This document shows, one piece after another, positions 25,099 to 33,441 of a DNA stretch of 64,000 nucleotides. Location of the stretch: NCBI GenBank assembly GCA_017430925.1, contig JAFRMA010000011.1, forward strand, positions 48,436 to 112,435. The letters run 5' to 3'. How positions within the stretch are numbered: position 1 is the first letter of the stretch; every line of letters starts with the position of its first letter. Both the position numbers and the translations under genes were made by a program. This stretch comes from Solobacterium sp. GTDB taxonomy: Bacteria; Bacillota_I; Bacilli_A; Erysipelotrichales; Erysipelotrichaceae. The notes beneath the pieces are model-generated. The model was not told the origin of the DNA. It did not search any database and worked only from the letters and a program-made list of their open reading frames with translations.

Positions 25099-25325
25099 CA
25101 AAAATGCCGCCCCTGATCCAGGGACGACATAAATATCGCGGTACCACCTTGGTTATTCGCTTTACGAATCACTCTGTCCCGTAACGTGGGTAGTACGGAT
25201 CTCCATACTGATTTCCGGAGATCTTCTCACAGATGCGCTTCTCTTTGACAGTTCCCGCCGGACTTCCACTCTGTTCCGGCTCGCTGATGGCCTCAGTCGC
25301 AGATACTCTTCTGGTCAACGAATGT
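25099..25325 (-). promoter_or_regulatory. Arginine T-box riboswitch upstream of the ABC importer
   Basis: On the minus strand there is a Stem I, the T-box AGGTGGTACCGCG, and a terminator (GTCGTCCC/GGGGCGGC type stem, T5). The specifier loop reads GAA-G-CGC-A between a closing CAGA/UCUG pair, giving specifier CGC (Arg) at 25235-25237. The leader sits between its promoter (25332-25361) and the binding protein gene. Uncharged tRNA-Arg should favour antitermination. Confidence 0.88.
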
Positions 25326-25331
25326 AGGATA

Positions 25332-25361
25332 ACTATACTTCAATGAAATGTTATAAGTCAA
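25332..25361 (-). promoter_or_regulatory. Promoter of the ABC importer T-box transcript
   Basis: On the minus strand TTGACT (25356-25361) and TATAGT (25332-25337) are 18 bases apart. The predicted start near 25325 is the 5' end of the T-box RNA. Confidence 0.7.
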
Positions 25362-25394
25362 GAAATATTTTCAGAAATTTTTGAAAATGTTTCA

Positions 25395-27077
25395 TCAGAG
25401 TGTCAGAGATTTCTCGTCCCACCCGGATTTCTCGTGGGAAACCTTGATGGTAATCGTATCCTGTTCCTTCGCTTTAACGATCCAGGAGACCTTCTTCTTC
25501 ATCTTCGCTTCCTGACGGTTGATGACTTCACCATAGAAGACCTTGGTCTGGGCTCTGCTGTAACCGGACAGGTCTCCAATCTCCTCACAAGCTTTACCTG
25601 TAACCAGTTCTTCCGCACCGGTGATTTCTACCTTTACAGGCTTGTTTACGGCTGCCCGGATTGCCTGGTCGGTCAGGTTTGTCGGCAGGAAACCACGGTT
25701 GCCCACAACGGCTGTGATCTTATACACACCGTCAGAGACCTTCTCCTTGTCCAGGGAAACAACCTCTACCTTCGGCATACACCGCGCAAAGCGTACCATG
25801 TACCGGGCAATTCCTTCACACAGTTCACATAACATATGTCCCGGAGGATTCTGCTGGGTAAACTTGTAGTTATATCCGCCGATCTCGATCTTGCCGAAGT
25901 GCGGATGATCGTATTCATGCCATGGCACATACGCTTCCGGGGAATTCTTCTTTACCCATTCACGGTAGGCATTGTAACGTTTGATCTTGGTATCGGTATC
26001 TCCGGTCAGTCTGGCAGTCATGTCTTCCGGCATGCCCACTTTGTTGGCCAGATCCCACAGTTCCACGGTGTAGGACACGATACCCTGATTCTCGTAAGCC
26101 CAGTCATCCAGAGCACCGGAGGAGTAGTTCACCTGGTCTGCCAGGAATGTATCAAAGATATTCACACAGGGATATCCGGTTTCTTCGGTACCCATTTGTC
26201 CGATGGCACGGAATGCCTTCATATCCGCAGGAATTCCCTGGGCTTCCGGTCTGGTTCCGGGAGGGAAGAGGATCATACCTGCCGTTGTATGCATGGCGCT
26301 GAGTCCGCCGATATTCTTGTGCGCGAGGATAAAGTCATGAACAGCCTTGATTTCCGGGAAGGAAAGAGGGTATTCTCCGGCACCGATCTCACGAGGATCC
26401 GGGAACCATCCATAGGGGAAGTTCCGGTTGAAGTTCATACTCCACTTCATCTTCTTTTCCTTCAGGTTCTCATCCCCGTCGTATTCTTCAAATTCACCTT
26501 CGGTCCAGACAGAATAGAACTCTCCGTCTGTTTCATCCGGTTTACGCATGACCATCTGTTCGGGATCTTCCGGATCGATCTTCCAGATACCATAGGGATC
26601 CTTATACCGCATCATCCGTACAACACCATCACCGTCAATATCTTCCGGAGCTACACCACCGTAGACCTCTTTCCAGTCACGGTCAGCAGAATACATGAAG
26701 TTCGGGGTTGTCAGGTAGCTCTCCGCGCCGTCCGGAGAGATTCTCGGGATGACGTAGATCGTCTCTGTATCCAGTAACTTCGTGATTTCCGGGTTCTGCC
26801 CGTATTCTGTTAACAGCCAGTCTACCAGGTACATACAGGTCATGGAGGCAGTTACTTCTCCGGCGTGGATATTGCCGTCCATGTAATAACCGGGTTTGGA
26901 TAAGGCATCTCCGGTCTTCTTGTTGGTCAGGGTTACCGCATACTGGTTTAATCCTTTCTCCGTGACGCATAATACTTCCACATCACAAAGATCCGGATAT
27001 TTCTGCGCAAAGTATTCCAGATTTGACTTGAGTTCTTCGTATAGATAGTAATGATCGTATTGGAATGTTGTGTTCAT
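25395..27077 (-). CDS. M14 family zinc carboxypeptidase, copy 2
   Basis: The 560-residue protein has the same layout as copy 1: zinc ligands in HAGE (His71, Glu74), a third His in SAMHTTAG and the catalytic Glu in YTVELWD, with NFNRNFPYGW near the middle and a beta-rich C-terminal domain. It has no signal peptide. The start at 27077 follows GGAGG by 6 bases; a GTG five codons earlier would contain that SD. It has its own arginine T-box and is separated from the ABC operon by that operon's T-box. Two paralogues under the same tRNA control suggest peptide-derived arginine scavenging; cytosolic action on imported peptides is an inference from the lack of a signal. Confidence 0.87.
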   Translation of the reverse strand: MNTTFQYDHYYLYEELKSNLEYFAQKYPDLCDVEVLCVTEKGLNQYAVTLTNKKTGDALSKPGYYMDGNIHAGEVTASMTCMYLVDWLLTEYGQNPEITKLLDTETIYVIPRISPDGAESYLTTPNFMYSADRDWKEVYGGVAPEDIDGDGVVRMMRYKDPYGIWKIDPEDPEQMVMRKPDETDGEFYSVWTEGEFEEYDGDENLKEKKMKWSMNFNRNFPYGWFPDPREIGAGEYPLSFPEIKAVHDFILAHKNIGGLSAMHTTAGMILFPPGTRPEAQGIPADMKAFRAIGQMGTEETGYPCVNIFDTFLADQVNYSSGALDDWAYENQGIVSYTVELWDLANKVGMPEDMTARLTGDTDTKIKRYNAYREWVKKNSPEAYVPWHEYDHPHFGKIEIGGYNYKFTQQNPPGHMLCELCEGIARYMVRFARCMPKVEVVSLDKEKVSDGVYKITAVVGNRGFLPTNLTDQAIRAAVNKPVKVEITGAEELVTGKACEEIGDLSGYSRAQTKVFYGEVINRQEAKMKKKVSWIVKAKEQDTITIKVSHEKSGWDEKSLTL

Positions 27078-27093
27078 GTTCATCCTCCTCACT

Positions 27094-27310
27094 AAATAAA
27101 AAACGTCTCATGAAGAGACGATAATTACCGCGGTGCCACTCTATTTGCCGTATACCGGCCACTCTTTCCTTAACGCGGATCACGGGATATCCTACTAACG
27201 TTCAGATATCCTTCTCCCGAATGCGCTTCTCACAGTACTACCTGCCGGGCTTACACCATCCCCGGTTCGCTGTATTTTCATACTGTGATACTCTTTCGTT
27301 CTCAGAATTT
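27094..27310 (-). promoter_or_regulatory. Arginine T-box riboswitch upstream of M14 copy 2
   Basis: On the minus strand there is a K-turn-containing Stem I with a CACAGTA/TACTGTG helix, T-box AGAGTGGCACCGCGG, and terminator CGTCTC-TTCAT-GAGACG with T6. The specifier loop reads GAA-G-CGC-A (specifier 27223-27225), arginine. The bulge here is UGGC rather than UGGU as in the other two Arg leaders, so the preferred discriminator base could differ. A TTGACG box at 27341-27346 and TAGTAT at 27317-27322 are a likely promoter. Confidence 0.88.
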
Positions 27311-27350
27311 ATATTTATACTACGTGATATGTACGAATTTCGTCAATATC

Positions 27351-28292
27351 CTAACGTCTGTCCTTATCTACCGATTTCAGCAGGAGTACGGAGACAACTG
27401 CCGCAATCACCATGATGATCACCATATTCCGCCAGCAGGTATAGATCGTTGCAGGAGCGTATGTATAATCCGCTACAGTGTTATACTTACCGGAATCCAG
27501 AAGTACCTGATCCAGCATATTATTACGCAGGATCTCATCAGTAAAGATCTTGATTGGTTTTGCGCCTTCAATCTCCATCTCACGGAATTTCCAGACCGTA
27601 TTCCAAAGGGTAACCATACCCTGGGAGTTGTAGTCACCCAGTGTACACAGATTGTTTAACCCCCACTTTGTGATCGTCAGGTTGGTCAGCTTCTGTGCGA
27701 AACCCTCCAGAGGAATCAGGCCGCCGGAGAAGATCAGCTGGAAGATCAACATAAACGGCATGACGGTCATGGCTGTAGTGGTGTTATGCACAAGACAGGA
27801 GATCGCCAGAGACAGGATATCCGATACGTAAGTAATCAGGAATAACGAAATTGCCAGATCAACGGTGAAATTCCCGGTCACCAGTCCTTTTTCCGGGAAC
27901 TGCATGTTTGCCATGCGGCATACACCGATCAGGATCGCTGTCTGTAACAGACACAGGAACATCTGATAGATCATATGCGCCGCAAGATAGGAAGAAATAT
28001 GCATACCTGCGCGATGCTCACGCTTGATGATCGGTCTTTCCCGGCATACGACCTGGATTGAATTAAAGAACCCGTTCCACACACAGACACAGACAAGGGA
28101 GAAACACCCGCTGAGTGTACCTTCCTGCGTCTTGAAGATATTATTGCCTACCGCAAATGTCACAAGACCGGCAATCAGCGCTGCCATGGGAAGTACTTTC
28201 CAGTCATTCTGGTAAATAAACATACGGAATAACTTACCCAGATAAATACCGATCTGAGCAATTCTGCCGCGATATCTCAGTTTACTGCTCAT
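27351..28292 (-). CDS. ABC-2 type (ABCG-like) transporter permease
   Basis: The 313-residue membrane protein has about six helices, with a first hydrophobic stretch at residues 33-55 and a cluster in the second half (PFMLIFQLIFSGGLIPLEGF). RPIIKREHRAGMHISSYLAAHMIYQ is the coupling-helix region typical of ABCG half-transporters (cited in part). It has no ATPase domain and overlaps by 11 bases the upstream ATPase gene, with which it must pair. Substrate unknown; lipids, drugs or peptides are common for this group. It lies next to the M14 T-box promoter but is not itself behind it. Confidence 0.8.
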   Translation of the reverse strand: MSSKLRYRGRIAQIGIYLGKLFRMFIYQNDWKVLPMAALIAGLVTFAVGNNIFKTQEGTLSGCFSLVCVCVWNGFFNSIQVVCRERPIIKREHRAGMHISSYLAAHMIYQMFLCLLQTAILIGVCRMANMQFPEKGLVTGNFTVDLAISLFLITYVSDILSLAISCLVHNTTTAMTVMPFMLIFQLIFSGGLIPLEGFAQKLTNLTITKWGLNNLCTLGDYNSQGMVTLWNTVWKFREMEIEGAKPIKIFTDEILRNNMLDQVLLDSGKYNTVADYTYAPATIYTCWRNMVIIMVIAAVVSVLLLKSVDKDRR

Positions 28293-29670
28293 CTTCTGTA
28301 ATCTCCGTTTCTTGTGGTTCTGCTTGTGTCAGCTGGCCGGCCTGCAGTTCTGCGTATTTCGCGATAAACTCATCCGCTCTGCCTTCGCCGCCTTCTTGTT
28401 TCTTGTTTACAGCCATAACGATTTGTTCCTTCGTGTCCTTGCCGAAGAATTTACGTGCTTCGTCCGGTGAACCGTAGAATGCCAGTCTGCCGACTCTACC
28501 GGAATCTCTTGCCAGGACGATGACCTTGTCAAACAGATCTGCGACTCTGTCCGGCGTATGTGTGATCGTGATGACAACGTTTCCCTGATGGGCAATGTCA
28601 TGGAGTTTTTCAAATAATTCTCTGGCAATGACTCCATCCAGACCGGAATCCGGTTCATCCAGGATAAACAGGTCCGGATCTGAGATCAGTTCCATACCAA
28701 TAGAGATTCTCTTCTTCTGACCTCCGGATTTCTTGGATACCAGGCCGGATTTACCTGCGGTAAGTCCAAGGACATCCATGACTTCCTGGATACGTTCTTT
28801 GGATTTTTTGCGTGATACCTGTACAGGAAGACGGAGCTTTGCGGCATCATGCAGAGTATTGTATACCGTATCGGTTTGTCTGAGCAGATCCTGCTGAGGC
28901 ACAAAACCGATTTTATATTTCATCTGGTCATAATTCTCATAGACATTTTCACCGTTCAGGCGGATGACCGCGTTTGCCTTTTCATAACCGATGACGGCAT
29001 TGACCAGGGTTGTCTTACCGGACCCGGAACCGCCAAGCAGAAGAACCAGGGAATTCACCGGAATCGTAAAGTAGATATCTTTTAACAGGTAACGTTTCTT
29101 GCCGAAGTCATTGACTGTACGTTCCTTGAGTTGTACCTGAAGTCCGGTATCCGCTGCCTCATCTTGTGAGCCATACTGTACATGGAACGGATTCGTACCG
29201 GCCAGAAGGTTATCATCGTCATCTATACCTCTGTTTACAGGCTGGAATTGTTTGAAGATACCCCAGATCAGGAACATTAACCATTCTGCGAAGATCCAGA
29301 GAATGATCCACCACTTTTTCCGGTTAAACGTAAAGCATAGTCCGGAGACAACACGGATCTGATAAATGACCAGGATAAGCATTACCGCCAGAATGATCAG
29401 TGCTACAAAGAATTCCGGACTGGTTTCATCGGGAATTACCGGATAGGCGACCCGCAGTAAGAACCGGGCAATTTCAAACACAAAACAGGCGATTCCGTCT
29501 CTTTCTCTGCCGGCGATCTCACCAAGCTTGTAATACCTGTATCCCGGAATCAGCGCGTAGTATCCTTTTTCTCCGCACTTCTCCAGGAGTTTCCACAAAC
29601 CGACAACCAAAAGTACTGATTGTATCATCTGATAATAATCCAAGTTGGTCAATTTAGGCATTGTAGGCAT
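28282..29670 (-). CDS. ABC transporter ATP-binding protein with N-terminal membrane domain
   Basis: The 462-residue protein has an unusual N-terminal part (residues 1-140) with three or four membrane helices and a YYALIPGYRYYKLGEIAGR segment, resembling DUF5684-type domains. It is followed by an ABC ATPase: Walker A LGGSGSGKTTL, Q-loop VPQQDLLRQTDT, signature KSGGQKKRISIGMEL, Walker B LFILDEPDSGLDG and His switch VITITHTPDR. ABCG-like exporters normally have ATPase and permease fused in reverse order; here they are split with the membrane module placed first. The C-terminus is Glu/Gln-rich. AGGAAG precedes the ATG by 8 bases. Confidence 0.8.
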   Translation of the reverse strand: MPTMPKLTNLDYYQMIQSVLLVVGLWKLLEKCGEKGYYALIPGYRYYKLGEIAGRERDGIACFVFEIARFLLRVAYPVIPDETSPEFFVALIILAVMLILVIYQIRVVSGLCFTFNRKKWWIILWIFAEWLMFLIWGIFKQFQPVNRGIDDDDNLLAGTNPFHVQYGSQDEAADTGLQVQLKERTVNDFGKKRYLLKDIYFTIPVNSLVLLLGGSGSGKTTLVNAVIGYEKANAVIRLNGENVYENYDQMKYKIGFVPQQDLLRQTDTVYNTLHDAAKLRLPVQVSRKKSKERIQEVMDVLGLTAGKSGLVSKKSGGQKKRISIGMELISDPDLFILDEPDSGLDGVIARELFEKLHDIAHQGNVVITITHTPDRVADLFDKVIVLARDSGRVGRLAFYGSPDEARKFFGKDTKEQIVMAVNKKQEGGEGRADEFIAKYAELQAGQLTQAEPQETEITEDEQ

Positions 29671-29787
29671 AATTATTACTTCCTGTCTTAATTGTTTATA
29701 TTTACTATTATAGACTCATATTTTCTTTTAGGGATAACGCATTCGTTTCCTTTGTGTAATACAATGGCAGTATAAGGAGGTACTCCT

Positions 29788-31173
29788 ATGATTGTCAGTG
29801 CTGTAATGGTTCCGCATCCGCCGATTGCCTTGAAAGAAGTGGGACACGGAGAGGAAAACAAGATCTCTTCCACGCTTCAGGCATACAGGGAAGCCATGTC
29901 TGTGATCCGGGATTCCCGGCCGGAGACAGTAATCGTATTATCTCCGCATGCGTTGATGTACCGGGATTACTTCAACATCTCTGCCGGAAAGGATGCGTAT
30001 GGAGATATGGGTCGTTTCCGTGCCCGGACAGTATCGTTTCGCAAAGAGTATGATACAGAGTTTACCGGTGCCTTGACGCACTGTCTGCGTGATCTGGGGT
30101 TTCCCGGAGGTACGGAGTATGATCGTGAACCTGAACTGGATCATGGGACAATGGTTCCCTTGTATTTCCTGGATCAGGTGTATACAGAGTATAAACTTGT
30201 GCGTATAGGATTGAGTGGTCTTTCTCTTTCCCTGCATTATCAGCTGGGGCAGAAGATCAGAGAGATTGCGGAGTTGTTAAACCGGCGTGTAGCGGTAATT
30301 GCCAGCGGTGATCTCGCACATTGCCAGAAAGAGGATGGCCCTTATGGTTATCGTCCGGAAGGTCCGGAATATGACCGCAGGATCATGGAAACCATGGGTA
30401 ACGCTGCCTTTGCGGAACTGTTTACGTATTCTCCGGAGTTTCTGAATCAGTCCATGGAATGCGGGCATCGCGCGTTTGTGATCCTGGCAGGAATATTAGA
30501 TCGTACTTACGTGATTCCGCACGTTTTATCTCACGAAGCTACGTTTGGGGTAGGTTATGGTATCGTAACCTACGAGATCGGCGGACAGGATGAATCCAGA
30601 AATTATCTGGAACAGTATGAACAACAGGAACGTCTCCGCATACAGGCACAGCGTGAACAAAGTGACGCTTATGTACGTCTGGCGCGCAGTTCTGTGGAAT
30701 CTTATGTCAATGACGGAAAAGTCATGCGGGTGCCGGAGGGTCTTCCGGAAGAGTTATATCAGACACAGGCAGGAGCGTTTGTGTCCATACACAAGGATGG
30801 CGAACTTCGGGGATGTATCGGTACGATTGAACCGGTACAGTCTTCTCTGGCCATGGAGATCATCCGGAACGCGGTCAGTGCCTGTTCACGAGATCCTCGT
30901 TTCCCGGCAATCGTTCCCGAAGAATTACCATATCTGGAGATCAGCGTAGATGTGCTGGGCAAACCGGAAGTGATTCCGGATAAGTCCTATCTGGATCCGA
31001 AGCGTTACGGCGTGATCTGTACCTGCGGAAGGAACCGGGGATTATTATTACCGGATCTGGAGGGTGTGGACACCGTGGATGAACAGGTCTCCATTGCCTG
31101 CCGTAAGGGACAGATCGATCCGGAGGATGAAGATCTTGTCCTGGAGAGATTTGAGGTCGTACGTCATGTCTGA
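29788..31173 (+). CDS. AmmeMemoRadiSam system fusion: Memo-like (LigB fold) plus AMMECR1 domain
   Basis: The 461-residue protein fuses two members of a known three-part system. Residues 1 to about 265 are a Memo/class III dioxygenase-like domain: MVPHPPIAL, VIVLSPHAL, LDHGTMVPLYFL and IASGDLAHC keep the metal-type His residues. Residues about 285-461 are an AMMECR1 domain: AGAFVSIHKDGELRGCIGTIEP with LRGCIG, and SRDPRFPAI. The function of the system is unsettled; roles in iron or redox biology have been suggested for Memo. A good AAGGAGG precedes the ATG. It overlaps the radical SAM gene, so both products are made together. Confidence 0.88.
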   Translation: MIVSAVMVPHPPIALKEVGHGEENKISSTLQAYREAMSVIRDSRPETVIVLSPHALMYRDYFNISAGKDAYGDMGRFRARTVSFRKEYDTEFTGALTHCLRDLGFPGGTEYDREPELDHGTMVPLYFLDQVYTEYKLVRIGLSGLSLSLHYQLGQKIREIAELLNRRVAVIASGDLAHCQKEDGPYGYRPEGPEYDRRIMETMGNAAFAELFTYSPEFLNQSMECGHRAFVILAGILDRTYVIPHVLSHEATFGVGYGIVTYEIGGQDESRNYLEQYEQQERLRIQAQREQSDAYVRLARSSVESYVNDGKVMRVPEGLPEELYQTQAGAFVSIHKDGELRGCIGTIEPVQSSLAMEIIRNAVSACSRDPRFPAIVPEELPYLEISVDVLGKPEVIPDKSYLDPKRYGVICTCGRNRGLLLPDLEGVDTVDEQVSIACRKGQIDPEDEDLVLERFEVVRHV

Positions 31174-31984
31174 GATCATCTGTGACGTATGTCCGCATGC
31201 CTGTCATCTCCGGGAAGGACATACAGGGTTCTGTAAAGCCAGAAAAAATTTCCAAGGAAATAATCTGTGCGTCAATTACGGAAAGATCACTTCTCTGGCG
31301 ATTGACCCGATTGAGAAGAAACCTCTGGCAGGATATTATCCGGGATCTCTGATTCTCTCGGCTGGAAGCTTCGGCTGTAATCTGGCTTGTCCGTTTTGTC
31401 AGAATCACGAGATATCCATGCACGGGGAAGATGAATCCTGGTACAGGGAAGTTTCTCCAAAAGAGCTTGCGGAATTAACCATGGCGCACCCGGAGAGTAT
31501 CGGTCTGGCCTTTACCTACAATGAACCACTGATCGGGTGGGAATATATCCGGGATACTGCGGAGTATTTATCCGGTTCCGGGAAGAAGATCGTGCTGGTG
31601 ACCAACGGATGTGTGAATCTTCCGGTGATGGAACGCCTGATGCCGTACATTGACGCGATGAATATCGACCTGAAAGGTGACCGCGAGTTTTACCGGGAAC
31701 TGCACGGGGATTACGATACCGTGAAACAGACGATTGCGTATGCGGCGAAGCACTGCCATGTGGAGATCACGACTTTGGTGGTTCCGGGAAAGAATGACAG
31801 CGATGAGTTTATCCGGCAGGAGGCAGAATGGCTGGCATCTCTGGATCCGGGGATAATCTTACATCTGACACGGTATTTTCCACGGTATCACTACACTTTG
31901 CCGCCTACGGATATTGATGTGCTGCGCAGATTACAGAAAACAGCCTCCGTATACCTGAAAGATGTACGGCTCGGAAATGTATAA
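31166..31984 (+). CDS. AmmeMemoRadiSam system radical SAM enzyme
   Basis: The 272-residue protein begins MSEIICDVCPHACHLREG, with extra N-terminal cysteines, and has the radical SAM cluster CNLACPFC (CxxxCxxC). It also has FTYNEPLIGWEY and VTNGCV, the NxxE/SAM-binding type blocks found in PflA-like activases. It is the third member of the AmmeMemoRadiSam set; its substrate is unknown. The start at 31166 overlaps the Memo-AMMECR1 stop by 8 bases (ATGTCTGA). The next gene, rbsD, starts 14 bases downstream. Confidence 0.88.
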   Translation: MSEIICDVCPHACHLREGHTGFCKARKNFQGNNLCVNYGKITSLAIDPIEKKPLAGYYPGSLILSAGSFGCNLACPFCQNHEISMHGEDESWYREVSPKELAELTMAHPESIGLAFTYNEPLIGWEYIRDTAEYLSGSGKKIVLVTNGCVNLPVMERLMPYIDAMNIDLKGDREFYRELHGDYDTVKQTIAYAAKHCHVEITTLVVPGKNDSDEFIRQEAEWLASLDPGIILHLTRYFPRYHYTLPPTDIDVLRRLQKTASVYLKDVRLGNV

Positions 31985-31997
31985 CAGGGAGATAAAC

Positions 31998-32393
31998 ATG
32001 AAAAAAGACAGATTGTTAAACAAGGAACTGATTGCGGAAGTCGCCGCTCTCGGACACACGGAATACCTGGTGATTGCGGATTGCGGACTGCCGATTCCCA
32101 AAGGGGTAAAGACCATAGACCTCTCTGTACGGGCAGGTCTTCCCGGATTCCTGGATGTGCTGGATGCGGTACGTGAAGAATTAGTCGTAGAGTCAGTGAT
32201 TCTGGCTTCGGAGATCGATGAGAAGAGTCCCGGACTCGCGGCAGAACTGGCAAAGCGGTACACACCGGAACAGACCGCAAAAGTACCGCATGAGAAATTC
32301 AAGGAACTGACGAAGAATGCGAAGTGCGTTGTCCGCACCGGGGAGACGATTTCCTACGCGAATATCATTCTGGTCGGCGGTGTGAATTTCTAA
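31998..32393 (+). CDS. rbsD: D-ribose pyranase RbsD
   Basis: The 131-residue protein interconverts the pyranose and furanose forms of D-ribose in the cytoplasm. It starts MKKDRLLNKELIAEVAALGH, with the catalytic His in that block, followed by VIADCGLPIPK and the C-terminal RTGETISYANIILVGGV, all standard. GGGAG precedes the ATG. The gene is unusual in lacking the rbsACBK ribose transport and kinase genes; it is instead last in the AmmeMemoRadiSam operon. A ribokinase elsewhere on the chromosome is possible. Whether it acts on ribose here or on a related sugar is not known. Confidence 0.9.
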   Translation: MKKDRLLNKELIAEVAALGHTEYLVIADCGLPIPKGVKTIDLSVRAGLPGFLDVLDAVREELVVESVILASEIDEKSPGLAAELAKRYTPEQTAKVPHEKFKELTKNAKCVVRTGETISYANIILVGGVNF

Positions 32394-32420
32394 AGTAACT
32401 TCTGAGTCAGAATCATCCAT

Positions 32421-32450
32421 AAAACACGGAGAAATCTCTGTGTTTTTCTT
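32421..32450 (+). terminator. Terminator after rbsD
   Basis: AAAACACGGAG, AAAT and CTCTGTGTTTT form an 11-bp stem with one G-U pair, followed by TCTTTT. Confidence 0.8.
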
Positions 32451-32463
32451 TTACGATATATTT

Positions 32464-32541
32464 TTATCGTTTTTCGATAATTAATTGTTGACAAGCGTGA
32501 AAACAGGTGTAGTATGTAATTAACGATAAACGATAATATCG
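32464..32541 (+). promoter_or_regulatory. Promoter and CGATAA operators of the DUF2975/XRE pair
   Basis: TTGACA (32488-32493) and TAGTAT (32510-32515) are 16 bases apart. The promoter is flanked by a 17-bp palindrome TTATCGTTTTTCGATAA (32464-32480) upstream and by CGATAA (32524-32529) and the palindrome CGATAATATCG (32531-32541) at the start region. The repeated TTATCG/CGATAA half-site on both sides suggests repression by the XRE protein encoded two genes downstream. Confidence 0.65.
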
Positions 32542-32554
32542 GAGGTAAATAAAC

Positions 32555-33169
32555 ATGAATGAAAACAAAATGATCAAAACTGCAAAAGGATTGGATACGT
32601 TTGCGAAGATTGTCGGGATCATCCTCAATGCAGGGATGGTTCTGCTTATCGTCGGAAGTGTTCTGGTATTCATCACAATGAATTCTCAGATGAGACCTTC
32701 CTTCGTCAACTTTTCTCAGACTGTCAGTGTTGGGAATCTGAGCATAGCCGTAAAGGATCTTGTGGTTCAGGATTACAAAGCACTGTGCAGGTGGTTCCTT
32801 GCGACAGCTGCTGCTGCGATGGTAACCATGGCTGTATTCATTGCCGGCATCCGTACCGTACGCAGGATCCTGAAACCGATGAAGGAGGGGAGACCATTCG
32901 ACACAGATATTCCGGCAAACTTGAAGAAGCTCGGCTGGCTCGTCATTGCCGGCGGTATTCTAAGTGTTGCATTGGAATCCTTCTCCAGCGGCTTTCTCTG
33001 GGAAGCCTATGATTTTACAAAGATCTTCAATATGGACCAGGTGACCGGCTGGACGTATAACGCTTCTTTTGACTTGAACTTCATCGTACTTGCCTTTGTG
33101 CTCTTCCTCTTGTCCTATATCTTCCGTTACGGCGCACAGCTCCAGCAGGAATCGGATGAAACACTGTGA
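32555..33169 (+). CDS. DUF2975 family membrane protein
   Basis: The 204-residue protein has four membrane helices (residues about 18-45, 80-105, 130-160 and 172-192) and an external or internal loop after helix 1. The RTVRRILKPMKEGRPFDTDIPANLKKLGW segment (cited in part) after helix 2 is characteristic of DUF2975 proteins. They are found next to a small XRE regulator in many Firmicutes, as in the B. subtilis YoaS/YozG pair. The function is unknown; a membrane sensor that controls the regulator is plausible. GGAGGT precedes the ATG by 8 bases. Confidence 0.85.
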   Translation: MNENKMIKTAKGLDTFAKIVGIILNAGMVLLIVGSVLVFITMNSQMRPSFVNFSQTVSVGNLSIAVKDLVVQDYKALCRWFLATAAAAMVTMAVFIAGIRTVRRILKPMKEGRPFDTDIPANLKKLGWLVIAGGILSVALESFSSGFLWEAYDFTKIFNMDQVTGWTYNASFDLNFIVLAFVLFLLSYIFRYGAQLQQESDETL

Positions 33170-33178
33170 GGTGATGGT

Positions 33179-33400
33179 ATGGGCAGGATCATATTACGCT
33201 TGGACCGGGTCATGGCTGACCGGAAAATCAGTCTGAAAGAGTTATCCGAAAAAGTAGGGGTAACCAATGTCAATTTATCCAAAATGAAAACCGGAAAGAT
33301 CAGTGCCATCCGGTTCTCAACCCTTGAAGCGATCTGTGACGCACTACATTGTCAGCCCGGAGATATTCTGGAGTATATCCCGGAGGATACAGAGGAGTAG
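33179..33400 (+). CDS. XRE family transcriptional regulator (YozG-like)
   Basis: The 73-residue protein is a single Cro/CI-type helix-turn-helix: LDRVMADRKISLKELSEKVG, VTNVNLSKMKTGKISAIRFS and LCDALHCQPGDILEYIPE-like end (the protein has ICDALHCQPGDILEY). It starts 9 bases after the DUF2975 stop and probably represses its own operon through the CGATAA sites. A strong bidirectional terminator follows. Confidence 0.9.
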   Translation: MGRIILRLDRVMADRKISLKELSEKVGVTNVNLSKMKTGKISAIRFSTLEAICDALHCQPGDILEYIPEDTEE

Positions 33401-33405
33401 ATAGT

Positions 33406-33437
33406 AAAGGATCTGTTCATGATTGAACAGATCCTTT
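33406..33437. terminator. Bidirectional terminator between the XRE gene and gyrA
   Basis: AAAGGATCTGTTCA, TGAT and TGAACAGATCCTTT form a perfect 14-bp stem with flanking T-runs on both strands. It ends both convergent transcripts, including the gyrase operon. Confidence 0.9.
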
Positions 33438-33441
33438 CTTG

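Noticed and set aside
22393..25325. Possibility that the three T-boxes read GCG (alanine) instead of CGC
   Set aside because: The serS leader, read with the same positional rule, gives the correct serine codon UCC; the same rule gives CGC in the others. Only a covariance-model check would make this final.
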